Source of the DNA: Iamia sp. SCSIO 61187
GTDB lineage: Bacteria > Actinomycetota > Acidimicrobiia > Acidimicrobiales > Iamiaceae
NCBI RefSeq assembly: GCF_019443745.1
Contig: NZ_CP050948.1
Location: 4,902,001 to 4,966,000 of the forward strand
Length of the DNA: 64,000 nucleotides
Reading direction: 5' to 3'
Below, piece after piece: positions 23,949 through 32,050 of this stretch. The translations under genes and the position numbers were made by a program. Every line of letters starts with the position of its first letter. The first letter of the stretch is position 1. The notes under the pieces are model-generated. The model saw nothing but the letters and a program-made list of their open reading frames with translations. It was not told the origin of the DNA and did no database searches.

Positions 23949-23980
23949 TGTTGCAGAAGGCGCCGTCGGCCCCGGGGCTC

Positions 23981-24385
23981 CTACGGCGAGGGGGGCCAGC
24001 CGCCGTAGGGGACGGTGATGATCTCGAGGAAGTGACCATCGGGGTCCTGCCAGTAGACGCCCCGGCCCCCGTCGTGGGTGTTGATCTCGTTGACCCCTCG
24101 CTGCATCGGATCGGCCCAGTGGGTGACGCCGCGACCGGTGATGCGGCCGTAGGTCGCGTCGAACTGCTCTTCGCTGACGAGGAAGGCGAGGTGCAGCGAC
24201 GGCAGGGTCTCGACCTCCTCCTCGGCGGCCGAGGCGTAGTCGAGCGAGACCCCGTTGTCGAGGTCGACCTGCCAGAACGGTCCGGCCCGGACCGGCGCCG
24301 GCCGGTCGAGCATCTCGGCGAGGTAGGAGGCGGACGCGTGGGCGTCGGTGGCGTAGACGATCGTGTGGTTGAGCTGCACGGACAC
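23981..24385 (-). CDS. VOC-family (glyoxalase/dioxygenase-fold) protein
   Basis: 134 residues from GTG 24385, 7 nt after the TACCGT -10; the GTG at 24394 overlaps the -10 and is rejected. Paired beta-alpha-beta3 modules: LNHTIVYATDAHASASYLAEML at the start and GVYWQDPDGHFLEIITVPYGGW at the end, with His in LNHT, His in LHLAF and Glu in FLEII as metal ligands. The VOC family includes glyoxalase I, fosfomycin resistance proteins and extradiol dioxygenases; the substrate is not evident. Expression is from a MerR-style promoter. Confidence 0.87.
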   Translation of the reverse strand: MSVQLNHTIVYATDAHASASYLAEMLDRPAPVRAGPFWQVDLDNGVSLDYASAAEEEVETLPSLHLAFLVSEEQFDATYGRITGRGVTHWADPMQRGVNEINTHDGGRGVYWQDPDGHFLEIITVPYGGWPPSP

Positions 24386-24392
24386 GCCGGTC

Positions 24393-24423
24393 ACGGTACG
24401 AGCTCGACCTGGCTCGAGGTCAA
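24393..24423 (-). promoter_or_regulatory. MerR-type promoter of the VOC gene
   Basis: On the minus strand: TTGACC (24423-24418), 19-bp spacer, TACCGT (24398-24393). The spacer region has the imperfect dyad ACCTCGAGCC / AGGTCGAGCT. It begins right after the aldo/keto reductase stop codon. Confidence 0.65.
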
Positions 24424-24427
24424 GGCC

Positions 24428-25447
24428 CTACGACCTGTCGATGCTCGACATGTCGACGTACCGGGGACCCGCGACGGCATGGCGCGGGATGGCCTCCTCG
24501 AGGGCGGCGACCTCGTCCGCGGTGAGGGCGACCGAGGCGGCAGCCACGTTCTCCTCGAGGTAGCGGACCCGCTTGGTCCCGGGGATGGGGACGACGTCGT
24601 CGCCCTGGGCCAGCACCCAGGCCAGGGCCATCTGCCCGGCGGTGACGCCCCGGGCCTCGGCCCGCTGGCGCACCCGGGCCACCAGGGCCAGGTTGGCGTC
24701 GAGGGCCTCGCCCTGGAAGCGGGGGAAGTACCCCGTGGTGCGCGAGTCGCCCTCCTCCAGCGAGGTCGCGTCGGTGATGGCGCCCGTGAGCAGCCCCCGG
24801 CCGAGCGGCGAGTACGGCACCAGCCCGATGCCGAGCTCGCGGATGGTCGGCAGGATCTCGTCGTCCAGGTCGCGGCTGAACAGGCTGTACTCGGACTGCA
24901 GGGCGGTGATGGGGTGGACGGCGTGGGCCCGGCGGATGGTCGTCGCCGACGCCTCCGACAGCCCGAGGTGGCGGACCTTCCCCGCCGCGACCAGCTCGGC
25001 CATGGCGCCCACGGTGTCCTCGATCGGCACCGTCTGGTCGACGCGGTGCTGGTAGTAGAGGTCGATGTGGTCGACGCCGAGGCGCTCGAGGGAGGCGTCG
25101 CAGGCGGCCCGCACGTACTCCGGTCGGCCGTTGATGCCGAGGCGGGTGCCGTCCTCGGCCCGCTCGTTGCCGAACTTGGTGGCCAGCTGGACCTCGTCGC
25201 GGCGGCCGGCGATGGCCTTCCCGACGAGGCGCTCGTTGGTGAACGGGCCGTACATGTCGGCGGTGTCGAGGAACGTGACGCCGAGGTCGAGCGCTCGGTG
25301 GATGGTGGCGATGCCCTCCTGCTCGTCGCCCGTCCCGTAGAACTCCGACATCCCCATGCAGCCGAGGCCCATGGTGGAGACGGTGAGGGGCGCGGTGCGA
25401 CCCAGGGTGCGGGTGCCGAGGTCGGTGGTGCGGGGTGAAGCGGTCAT
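24428..25447 (-). CDS. Aldo/keto reductase
   Basis: 339 residues from ATG 25447, 7 nt after the -10. The AKR TIM-barrel signature is complete: catalytic D61, Y66 ([10 protein letters not shown]), K91 (ATKFGNE) and H134 (DLYYQHRVD), and the NADPH-binding [14 protein letters not shown] near residues 287-300. [15 protein letters not shown] is the typical loop of the AKR13/YakC-like subgroup. These enzymes reduce aldehydes with NADPH; the natural substrate is unknown. The MerR-type promoter suggests induction by a small molecule or oxidative stress. Confidence 0.92.
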   Translation of the reverse strand: MTASPRTTDLGTRTLGRTAPLTVSTMGLGCMGMSEFYGTGDEQEGIATIHRALDLGVTFLDTADMYGPFTNERLVGKAIAGRRDEVQLATKFGNERAEDGTRLGINGRPEYVRAACDASLERLGVDHIDLYYQHRVDQTVPIEDTVGAMAELVAAGKVRHLGLSEASATTIRRAHAVHPITALQSEYSLFSRDLDDEILPTIRELGIGLVPYSPLGRGLLTGAITDATSLEEGDSRTTGYFPRFQGEALDANLALVARVRQRAEARGVTAGQMALAWVLAQGDDVVPIPGTKRVRYLEENVAAASVALTADEVAALEEAIPRHAVAGPRYVDMSSIDRS

Positions 25448-25454
25448 GGAGCCC

Positions 25455-25485
25455 ACCCAACCCCATGGAGCGCGCTCCAGGTCAA
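25455..25485 (-). promoter_or_regulatory. MerR-type promoter of the aldo/keto reductase gene
   Basis: On the minus strand: TTGACC (25485-25480), 19-bp spacer, TTGGGT (25460-25455). The spacer contains the perfect palindrome TGGAGCGCGCTCCA. The -35 overlaps the stop codon of the GrpB gene. The start codon is 7 nt after the -10. Confidence 0.7.
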
Positions 25486-26072
25486 GCCCCTCGGGTCGCC
25501 GCCGCCCAGGCCCGGGCGTCGGCCATCACCGCGGCCACGAGCATCGGCTTGGCCCTGACGTAGCCGTTGCGGTCAGCGCCCGGCCCCGGAGCCGCTCTGC
25601 CGTCGTCGGCAGGGCGGTGCTCGGCCGCCAGCCGGATCTTGGCCTCCCCGTACCGGGCGGCGGCGTCGGCGTCGGCGCGCAGGTAGTCCCGGAGGAGCAG
25701 GTAGTCCGTCACCGCCGGCGACGAGGGCAGCAGGGCGTGGACGTGGTGGGTGCGGTGGTGGTCGACCACGCGCCGCAGGAAGAGGTGGTCGTCGCTCGTG
25801 AACGACGAGCCCAGACGGAGGTCGAAGCCGGCGACGGCAAGGGCAGGGGCCCGCTCGCGCACCAGACCGAGGTCGTCGATGACCACCATGACGTCGACGC
25901 TGTCGCGGGCGGCGAGGCCCGGGACGGCCGTCGATCCGACGTGCTCGATGAGCAGCGCCTCGGGCAGCACCCGGCGCAGCGTCGTCGCCGCCTGGGCGAA
26001 CCGTCCGGCCCAGCCGGGATCGTGGGGCACGACCGAGACGGTGTCGTCGGGGACCCGCCCGTCGTCGGCCAT
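25482..26072 (-). CDS. GrpB/UPF0157 nucleotidyltransferase-fold protein
   Basis: 196 residues. [23 protein letters not shown] and [26 protein letters not shown] (about 41-66) are the GrpB signatures: the GS motif followed by DxD-like acids of the nucleotidyltransferase fold. [24 protein letters not shown] matches the C-terminal helix region. The biochemical role of the family is not established. TAGGTT lies 8 nt before the ATG. The chain is slightly longer than the family norm (about 175), with an Ala/Lys-rich end. Confidence 0.85.
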   Translation of the reverse strand: MADDGRVPDDTVSVVPHDPGWAGRFAQAATTLRRVLPEALLIEHVGSTAVPGLAARDSVDVMVVIDDLGLVRERAPALAVAGFDLRLGSSFTSDDHLFLRRVVDHHRTHHVHALLPSSPAVTDYLLLRDYLRADADAAARYGEAKIRLAAEHRPADDGRAAPGPGADRNGYVRAKPMLVAAVMADARAWAAATRGA

Positions 26073-26182
26073 GGCGGCCGAACCTACCGGGCCCCGGTCG
26101 GCGGCCCCCACCCCGGCCGGCCCCGGGCGCGACGCAGCCCGCCCCAGGCACGGAGCGGGCTGCGCGCGACCGGCGAGGAGGG

Positions 26183-27703
26183 TCAGGCCGTGAGGGCGGC
26201 CACGGCGGCGACGACGTCGACGAGGCCGTGGCCCTTGTCGTAGGACGTGGAGCCGGCGGCGTCGGAACCGGTGTAGGCGGCGCCGTCGGTGAGCTTGTGG
26301 GCGCTGCCGTTGAGGGCGGCCTCGACCTCGGCGGGGGTCGCCGTCGGGTCGGCCTGGAACAGCTGGGCGACGATGCCGGCGATGTGGGGCGCGGCCATCG
26401 ACGTCCCCGAGATGGTGTTGAACGTGGCCAGGTCGAGCAGCCCGGGCCCGTTCACCGGCGCGAGCCCGGTGGAGCAGATGACGAGGTAGGGCCGGCACGC
26501 CGACTCGATGTCGGTGCCCGGCGCCGACAGGTCCGGCCAGGTGCTCTGGTCGGCGGCGTCGCCGCGGGAGGAGAAGTCGGACACCACGCCGTCGCGGGTG
26601 CCGGTGCCGCCGTCGTCGTAGGAGGCGACCGAGATGATCCCCGGCGTCGGGTCCTGGCCCGGCGGGTTGGTCAGCGACGTCGACCCGTCGCCCCCGTCGT
26701 TGCCGGCGGCCCAGACGGTGACGACGCCCTCGGCGGCCAGGGCCCGCTGGAGCTTGACCGTGGCGCTCTCGGGGTCGAAGTCGCCCCCGCCGGCGGGGCC
26801 GTAGGAGTTGTTGGTGACCTTGATCGGCGGGCACGCGGCGGCGCTGACCCCGGCGCCGCAGGGCGCCTCGTGGTTCTCCAGCACCCAGTTGAGGGCGGCG
26901 TCGGCGCCCAGGATGCTGAGCCCGGCCCCGACCGACAGTGACACGATCGACGCCCCCCGGGCGGCGCCGTCGAGCTGGTGGGCACCGGCGCCGGTGGTCG
27001 TCACCGAGCGGCCGGCGACGATGCCGGCCACGTGGGTGCCGTGGCCGCCGACCGAGAGGGTGTCGGTGTCGTTGACGGCGGTCAGGTCGGCGAAGCAGGC
27101 GCTGGCGGGGATGGGGACGAGGGTGCCGAAGGCGCACAGGCCCTTGAGGTTGCGGACCACCGCGCTGTCGCCGTCGGGGTCCCGGAAGAACGGGTGGGTG
27201 CCGTCGACGCCGGAGTCGATGACGGCGACGCTCACGCCCCGGCCGTCGAGCGGGGTCCCGGGGGCGCCGGGGACACCGGCGGCGAGGGCGTCGTCGCCGC
27301 GGGTGGCCTCACCGGAGGTGGCGAGGGAGAAGGCGATGGGCTGGTCGCCCTCGACGTAGGTGACGCCGGGCCGGGAGCGCACGGCCTGCACCTGGTCCGG
27401 GGTGCCGGCGGCGACCACGACGCCGATGCGGTCGAACGACGTGAGGACCGTCATCCCGCTGGCCCGGGCCGCGCCCCGGGCGGTGGCCACGTCGGTCCCG
27501 TGGACCATCACCGGCAGCGGCACCCCGGCTCGGGCCCGGGTCAACGTGGCGGCGAGGGTGTCGGAGATGCGGGCGGCGGCCGGGACGCTGGCGCCGGAGG
27601 CAGAGGTCCCGCCGACCAGGGCGCCCAGGCTGGCGGCGAGGAGGGCGGTCACGAGGGCGAGGGAGCGCCACGGGGCGCGCGAGGCAGACGTCGGGGGAGC
27701 CAT
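26183..27703 (-). CDS. Secreted subtilisin-family (S8) serine protease
   Basis: 506 residues. A signal peptide (SLALVTALLAASLGALVGGTSA, about 14-35) is followed by an inhibitor-I9-like propeptide (about 60-125). The catalytic domain has D163 (VAVIDSGVDGTHP), H221 (GGHGTHVAGIVAG), the oxyanion region VTNNSYGP (about 297-302) and S435 (ISGTSMAAPHIAGIVAQL). Cys pairs (190/203, 282/291, 403/410) suit an exported, disulfide-stabilised enzyme. The chain ends shortly after the catalytic domain, without sorting or binding modules. It is monocistronic in appearance. Confidence 0.93.
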   Translation of the reverse strand: MAPPTSASRAPWRSLALVTALLAASLGALVGGTSASGASVPAAARISDTLAATLTRARAGVPLPVMVHGTDVATARGAARASGMTVLTSFDRIGVVVAAGTPDQVQAVRSRPGVTYVEGDQPIAFSLATSGEATRGDDALAAGVPGAPGTPLDGRGVSVAVIDSGVDGTHPFFRDPDGDSAVVRNLKGLCAFGTLVPIPASACFADLTAVNDTDTLSVGGHGTHVAGIVAGRSVTTTGAGAHQLDGAARGASIVSLSVGAGLSILGADAALNWVLENHEAPCGAGVSAAACPPIKVTNNSYGPAGGGDFDPESATVKLQRALAAEGVVTVWAAGNDGGDGSTSLTNPPGQDPTPGIISVASYDDGGTGTRDGVVSDFSSRGDAADQSTWPDLSAPGTDIESACRPYLVICSTGLAPVNGPGLLDLATFNTISGTSMAAPHIAGIVAQLFQADPTATPAEVEAALNGSAHKLTDGAAYTGSDAAGSTSYDKGHGLVDVVAAVAALTA

Positions 27704-27756
27704 CCCCCAGGGTTCGGGGCCGACCGCCGGTCCCCTGCCGGACGACCGTCGGCGGG

Positions 27757-29121
27757 CTAGGCGTCCAGGTCGCGGAGGGCGTCCTCGATGCCGCGGTGGA
27801 ACGTCGGGTAGGCGTAGATCATCGTCCGCAGGGTCGCCAGCGGGACCCGGGCGTGGACGGCGAGGGCGAGGTGGCCGAGGACCTCGCCGCCGACGGGGCC
27901 GGCGGAGGTGGCGCCCACCAGGACGCCGCGCTCGCGGTCGGCGACCAGCTTGATGAACCCCTCGTTGCCCGCCTTGTGGATCCAGCCCCGGGCCGACGAG
28001 GGCACCTGGGCGACGCCGACGGCCACATCGATCCCCGCCTCGCGGGCGTCGGCCTCGGTCCGCCCCACCGCCCCGACCTCCGGGTCGGTGAAGGTCACGC
28101 GGGGCAGGGCGGCGTAGTCGGCCGGCTCGTGGTCATCGCCCAGGATGTCGGCGGCGGCGATGCCGGCCTGGTACATGGCCACGTGGGTGAAGGCGCCCTT
28201 GCCGGTGAGGTCGCCGACGGCCCACACCCCGTCGGCGACGCGCAGGTGGTCGTCGACCGGCACCCACCGGGCGTCGTCGGGCACCCCGACCGCGCCGGCC
28301 CCGAGCCCGGCCGAGTCGGCCCGGCGGCCGGTGGCGACCAGCAGCTCGTCGGCCTCGACGGTCCGCCCGTCGGCCAGGGTGACGGTGAAGGCACCGTCGG
28401 CGTGGGCGACCCGTTCGGCGCCGACGCCGGTGATGACGTCGATCCCGTCGGCGGCGAAGGCCCCGGCCACGATCGCCCCCGCCTCGGGCTCGTCCAGCGG
28501 GAGGAGCCGGTCGGCCGCCTCGACCACGGTCACGGCCGACCCGAAGCGGGCGAACACCTGGGCCAGCTCGGCCCCGATGGCCCCGCCGCCGAGGACGACG
28601 AGCCGACCCGGCACCTCGGTCGCCGCCACCGCGCCCCGGTTGGTCCAGTACGGCGTGTCGGCCAGCCCCTCGATGGGCGGGATCGCCGGCGCCGTGCCCG
28701 TGGCCAGCACCACGGCGCGCCGGGCCACGAAGGCCTGGTCGCCCACCTCGACCCGGTCGGGGGCGACCAGCCGCCCCCGGCCCCGCACGAACCGCCCGCC
28801 CTTGCCCACGAACCGGTCGACGGCGACGGTGTCGTCCCAGGTGTCGGTGGCCTCGGCCCGGATCCGCTCGGCGACCGGGGCCCAGTCGGGCGTCACCGTC
28901 GACGTCCCGGCCATGCCGGGGATGCGGCGGGCCTCGGCCAGCAGGTGGGCGGCCCGGATCATCATCTTCGAGGGGATGCAGCCCCAGTAGGGGCACTCTC
29001 CGCCGACCAGCTCGGCCTCGATGCCCACCACCGAGAGCCCCGCCTCGGCCAGCCGGCCGGCCACGTCCTCCCCTCCCGGCCCCATCCCGATGACCACGGC
29101 GTCGACCGTCTCCGCATCCAT
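27757..29121 (-). CDS. FAD-dependent pyridine nucleotide-disulfide oxidoreductase
   Basis: 454 residues, lipoamide dehydrogenase/mercuric reductase type. VVIGMGPGGEDVAGRLAEAG is the FAD loop; GGECPYWGCIPSKMM holds the redox pair C43-x4-C48; VVLGGGAIGAELAQVFARFG is the NAD(P) loop; DGVWAVGDLTGKGAFTHVAMYQ is the second FAD motif; and the interface ends AYPTFHRGIEDAL with the His-x4-Glu active-site base. No N-terminal metal-binding domain is present. Natural substrates could be lipoamide-like disulfides, mycothiol disulfide or quinones. Two-gene context gives no further clue. Confidence 0.92.
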   Translation of the reverse strand: MDAETVDAVVIGMGPGGEDVAGRLAEAGLSVVGIEAELVGGECPYWGCIPSKMMIRAAHLLAEARRIPGMAGTSTVTPDWAPVAERIRAEATDTWDDTVAVDRFVGKGGRFVRGRGRLVAPDRVEVGDQAFVARRAVVLATGTAPAIPPIEGLADTPYWTNRGAVAATEVPGRLVVLGGGAIGAELAQVFARFGSAVTVVEAADRLLPLDEPEAGAIVAGAFAADGIDVITGVGAERVAHADGAFTVTLADGRTVEADELLVATGRRADSAGLGAGAVGVPDDARWVPVDDHLRVADGVWAVGDLTGKGAFTHVAMYQAGIAAADILGDDHEPADYAALPRVTFTDPEVGAVGRTEADAREAGIDVAVGVAQVPSSARGWIHKAGNEGFIKLVADRERGVLVGATSAGPVGGEVLGHLALAVHARVPLATLRTMIYAYPTFHRGIEDALRDLDA

Positions 29122-29170
29122 CCCCGCATGCTGCCGCAGCCCGGTCCGTCCCGCTCGTCAGGGTTCCACC

Positions 29171-29218
29171 GTTCTGAGGCAGGATCCGGCCACCGACGGC
29201 CGATCGGTGGCTCAGAAC
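29171..29218. repeat. C-type 48-bp palindrome containing the PhyH stop codon
   Basis: GTTCTGAG (29171-29178) and CTCAGAAC (29211-29218) end an imperfect 48-bp hairpin. Read on the minus strand, the arm GTTCTGAG gives the last codon (TTC, Phe) and TGA stop of the PhyH gene (stop 29214-29212). Confidence 0.85.
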
Positions 29219-30039
29219 GGTCGACCTCGGCTGACGGGGGCCTGCGCTCGGCGGATGGCCTCCTCCACCGCGTTGCGCTCCGCAGCCGGCCGGTCGGGGT
29301 CCGGGCGGGCGGCCCAGGCGACGCCGGGCTGGGCGATCACCCGCGGCGCCGTCCCCTGGTGGCGCTGGGCGGCGTGGACGAGGAAGGGGTGGCACAGGAA
29401 CACGTCGCCGGGCGAGCCGGTGGCGAGGGCGACGGGGAGGTGGTCGAGCGGAGGGAGCGGGTACGGCGAGGTGCAGGCGTCGCCGCCGGGGGCCACGTGC
29501 CGGGCGATCTCGAGGTGCGAGCGGAGCCGGAGGCGGGTCGGGGCGTCGTCCGGGCCGACCTCGGAGAAGAGCATCAGCCAGAGCAGCGCCCGCCCGTCGG
29601 AGCGGGCGTTGACCCCGAAGCGCAGGTAGTCGGTGGAGGTCGGGTCGTCCTCGGGCGGGAGGCTGGCATCGATGTGCCAGCCGTCGTCGCCCGGCTCGTC
29701 GGGATGGGGGACGCGGATCGGGAACGTGCCGATGCCCTTGCGCTCGACCCAGCGCCCGGCGCCGACGACCGCCTCGGTGGCCGCCGCCAGGCGCTCTGAG
29801 GTGGCCGCCTCGGTGAAGGGCCCGCCGCCTCGTCCGACGACGCGGACCACCGGCTGGGTCCAGGTGGTCGGATCGTCGGGGTCGATGCCCACGTCGGCGA
29901 GGAGCAGGGCCTCGCACTCCTCGGCGACCGGGCGCGAGACGGCCTCCCGCACGCCGATGACGCCCTCCACGACGAACCGCTCGACGTCCTCGGCCGCCGG
30001 CTGGTCGCCGTCCACCCAGTGCACCTCGCCGTCGACCAC
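29212..30039 (-). CDS. Phytanoyl-CoA dioxygenase (PhyH) family Fe(II)/2-oxoglutarate oxygenase
   Basis: 275 residues from GTG 30039. The double-stranded beta-helix metal site is complete: H122-x-D124 (GWHIDASL) and H222 (FLVHAAQRHQG), with R233 (APRVIAQ) for 2-oxoglutarate. GDVFLCHPF precedes the distal His as in PhyH proteins. It would hydroxylate a small or lipid-like substrate in the cytoplasm. The reading frame ends inside a C-type palindrome, which sets the final Phe and stop. Confidence 0.9.
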   Translation of the reverse strand: MVDGEVHWVDGDQPAAEDVERFVVEGVIGVREAVSRPVAEECEALLLADVGIDPDDPTTWTQPVVRVVGRGGGPFTEAATSERLAAATEAVVGAGRWVERKGIGTFPIRVPHPDEPGDDGWHIDASLPPEDDPTSTDYLRFGVNARSDGRALLWLMLFSEVGPDDAPTRLRLRSHLEIARHVAPGGDACTSPYPLPPLDHLPVALATGSPGDVFLCHPFLVHAAQRHQGTAPRVIAQPGVAWAARPDPDRPAAERNAVEEAIRRAQAPVSRGRPF

Positions 30040-30141
30040 GCCCCGATCCTGGCCCCCACCCCCGGACCGGGCCGCACGGATTACCTCCGAGGTGGTCCGT
30101 GACGCGCCCGGTGGCGTCGGAGGTCAGCGGGACGGGCCCGG

Positions 30142-31380
30142 TCAGGGGGTGGTCGTCGTGGTGCTCTCGCCGGGCGGGGCGGTGGTGGACGGCGGGACAG
30201 CCGTGGTGGTGGGCGTGCCGGGGTCGGACGGACCGGTCGTGCTGGGGGTGAGGGGGGCCGTGCCCGACGGGCCCGGCTCGGTGGTGGTCGCCGGCCGGAT
30301 CGCCGTCTCGGGGCCGGGCGGGGGCGCCGTCACCGGCGGCTCACTGCCCACCGCCCCGTCACCGCCGATCGGGCCCAGCGGCAGGTCCCCGGGCACCGGG
30401 GCCGTCGTCTGCTCGGGCAGGCCGATGCCGCGGATCGAGAGGCGGCACGTGTCGCCGCACTCCTCGACCACCCCGTCGACGTCGACGGCCGACCCGATGG
30501 CCACGGTCGCCGCGTAGGCGCCGTCGGCGCCGACCCGGCCCCGGGTGAGCGAGGCGCAGTGGTCCTCGCCGGCGCACTGGAGGACCTGGAACTGCCGCCC
30601 GGGGACCAGGCCGGTCGCCCGGACCGTGACCTCCTGGCCGGCGGTGTAGGGGCCGGCCGGGTCGATGCTGGTGATCACCTCGGGGAACGGGGGTGCGTCG
30701 GCGAAGCTGATGTAGGTGCCGCCGGAGCGGTCGTAGTCGTCGGCCGCCCCGATGGCGAGCAGGCAGCGCTCGGGGGCCGTGGCGCAGTCGACCCGGCCCA
30801 GGTCGGGCGTCGTGATGATCTGCCGGATCGGCACGGAGATGACGACGCTGCCGTCGAAGCGGGCGTTGCCCGAGACGGTGTTGGTGAAGCCGTCGCCCAG
30901 GTCGCACGCCCCGACACCGGCGTTCTCGGTGTCGGCCTCGGAGCTGCAGTGCACGGCGCCGACCAGCTCGCCGGGCACGAAGCCCTTGCCGTACAGGGTG
31001 ACGATGTCGCCGGCCTCCACGCCGGCGGGCTCGTCGGCCACGACGGGCAGGCGCCACGACTCGCGCCCGTCGAGGGGCCCGTCGGGGAGGGCGCCGAGGA
31101 TGGCGGCGCCCCGGGCGTCGAGGTCGCCGTCGAGGGCCAGCTCGTCGTCGAGGCCGCCGGTCCGCGGGCCGGCGTCGGCCACCGACACCAGGGCGACGAG
31201 GGCGCCCACGGCGACGAGGGCCACGACGAGGCCCACCCCGACCCGGACCCCGGCGGCGCGGGCCCGTCGGGCCCCCACCCCGGCCACGACGCGCCCGTAG
31301 GCGGAATCGACGTCGAGGCCGTCGACGACCTCGTCACGCAGGTGGGACGCGGCCTCGGCGGCGCGGTGGTCGAGCTCCAT
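30142..31380 (-). CDS. Single-pass membrane protein with neocarzinostatin-like extracellular domains, coupled to ECF sigma factor
   Basis: 412 residues from ATG 31380, which shares one base with the sigma-factor stop (TGATG). The N-terminal about 50 residues are soluble (AAEAASHLRDEVVDGLDVDSAYGRV), then a TM helix (GVRVGVGLVVALVAVGALVALVSVA). Outside are two Cys-containing beta-rich repeats, about 125-215 and 230-330; the latter (YTAGQEVTVRATGLVPGRQF, VLQCAGEDHCA) resembles neocarzinostatin/macromomycin-type domains. The tail is Pro/Thr-rich, ending in TTTTTP. By position it is a candidate anti-sigma factor, but the cytoplasmic part lacks the ZAS HxxxCxxC motif. Confidence 0.75.
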   Translation of the reverse strand: MELDHRAAEAASHLRDEVVDGLDVDSAYGRVVAGVGARRARAAGVRVGVGLVVALVAVGALVALVSVADAGPRTGGLDDELALDGDLDARGAAILGALPDGPLDGRESWRLPVVADEPAGVEAGDIVTLYGKGFVPGELVGAVHCSSEADTENAGVGACDLGDGFTNTVSGNARFDGSVVISVPIRQIITTPDLGRVDCATAPERCLLAIGAADDYDRSGGTYISFADAPPFPEVITSIDPAGPYTAGQEVTVRATGLVPGRQFQVLQCAGEDHCASLTRGRVGADGAYAATVAIGSAVDVDGVVEECGDTCRLSIRGIGLPEQTTAPVPGDLPLGPIGGDGAVGSEPPVTAPPPGPETAIRPATTTEPGPSGTAPLTPSTTGPSDPGTPTTTAVPPSTTAPPGESTTTTTP

Positions 31381-31961
31381 CAGGGCTCCTCCGGGATGTC
31401 GAGCAGGCGGGCGAGGGCGGCCCGACCGCGGTGCAGGTGGGCCTTGGCCGTGCCCTCGGCGCAGCCCAGGATCAGGGCGACCTCGGCGACGGGCCGGTCC
31501 TCGAGGTGGTGCAGGGCCACGGCGGCGGCCTGACGGCGGGGCAGGCGGCGGACGAGCGCCCAGAAGTCGTCGCCGTCGCCGTAGGCGTAGGGCTCCGGCG
31601 GCCGCTGGCGCCCCACCCGGTCGACGGCCCGCTGCTCGGAGCGGCGCCGACGGCGGTGGTGGCTGGCCAGGTTGAGGGCGACCCGCCGGACCCAGGCCCC
31701 GGGTCGCTCGTAGCCGACGATCCGGTCCCAGCGGACGTGGGCCCGCAGGAGGGCCTCCTGGGCCAGCTCCTCGGCGACGGGACGGCTGCCGGTCACCGCC
31801 ACCAGCAGGACGACCAGGCGTGGGTACTCCTCGCGGAAGAACGCCTCGAAGCCGGTGACCCGCGCGTCCCGGCCCTGTCGGTCGAGCGCCGGCGCCACGA
31901 CCGGCTCGGGCACCGCGCCCCGGCGGTCGTCCCCCTCCGACCGGGTGGTGCCCAGCGCCAT
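31380..31961 (-). CDS. ECF (SigE/SigM-like) RNA polymerase sigma factor
   Basis: 193 residues from ATG 31961 (GAGGGG upstream). Region 2: FEAFFREEYPRLVVLLVAVTGSRPVAEELAQEALLRAHVRW (about 38-78). Region 4: LPRRQAAAVALHHLEDRPVAEVALILGCAEGTAKAHLHRGRAAL (about 140-183), the sigma-70 r4 helix-turn-helix. The linker is Arg-rich (HHRRRRRSEQR). No SnoaL-like C-terminal extension. Transcription and translation are coupled to the membrane protein downstream, the usual arrangement for a sigma factor and its membrane-bound controller. Confidence 0.92.
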   Translation of the reverse strand: MALGTTRSEGDDRRGAVPEPVVAPALDRQGRDARVTGFEAFFREEYPRLVVLLVAVTGSRPVAEELAQEALLRAHVRWDRIVGYERPGAWVRRVALNLASHHRRRRRSEQRAVDRVGRQRPPEPYAYGDGDDFWALVRRLPRRQAAAVALHHLEDRPVAEVALILGCAEGTAKAHLHRGRAALARLLDIPEEP

Positions 31962-32050
31962 CGTCACACCCCCTCACACCCCCGTGACCCCCACCGGGTT
32001 TACACGACCCCGGGATGCGCCGCCCGTGGCCAGCGGTAGCGTCCGCCGTC

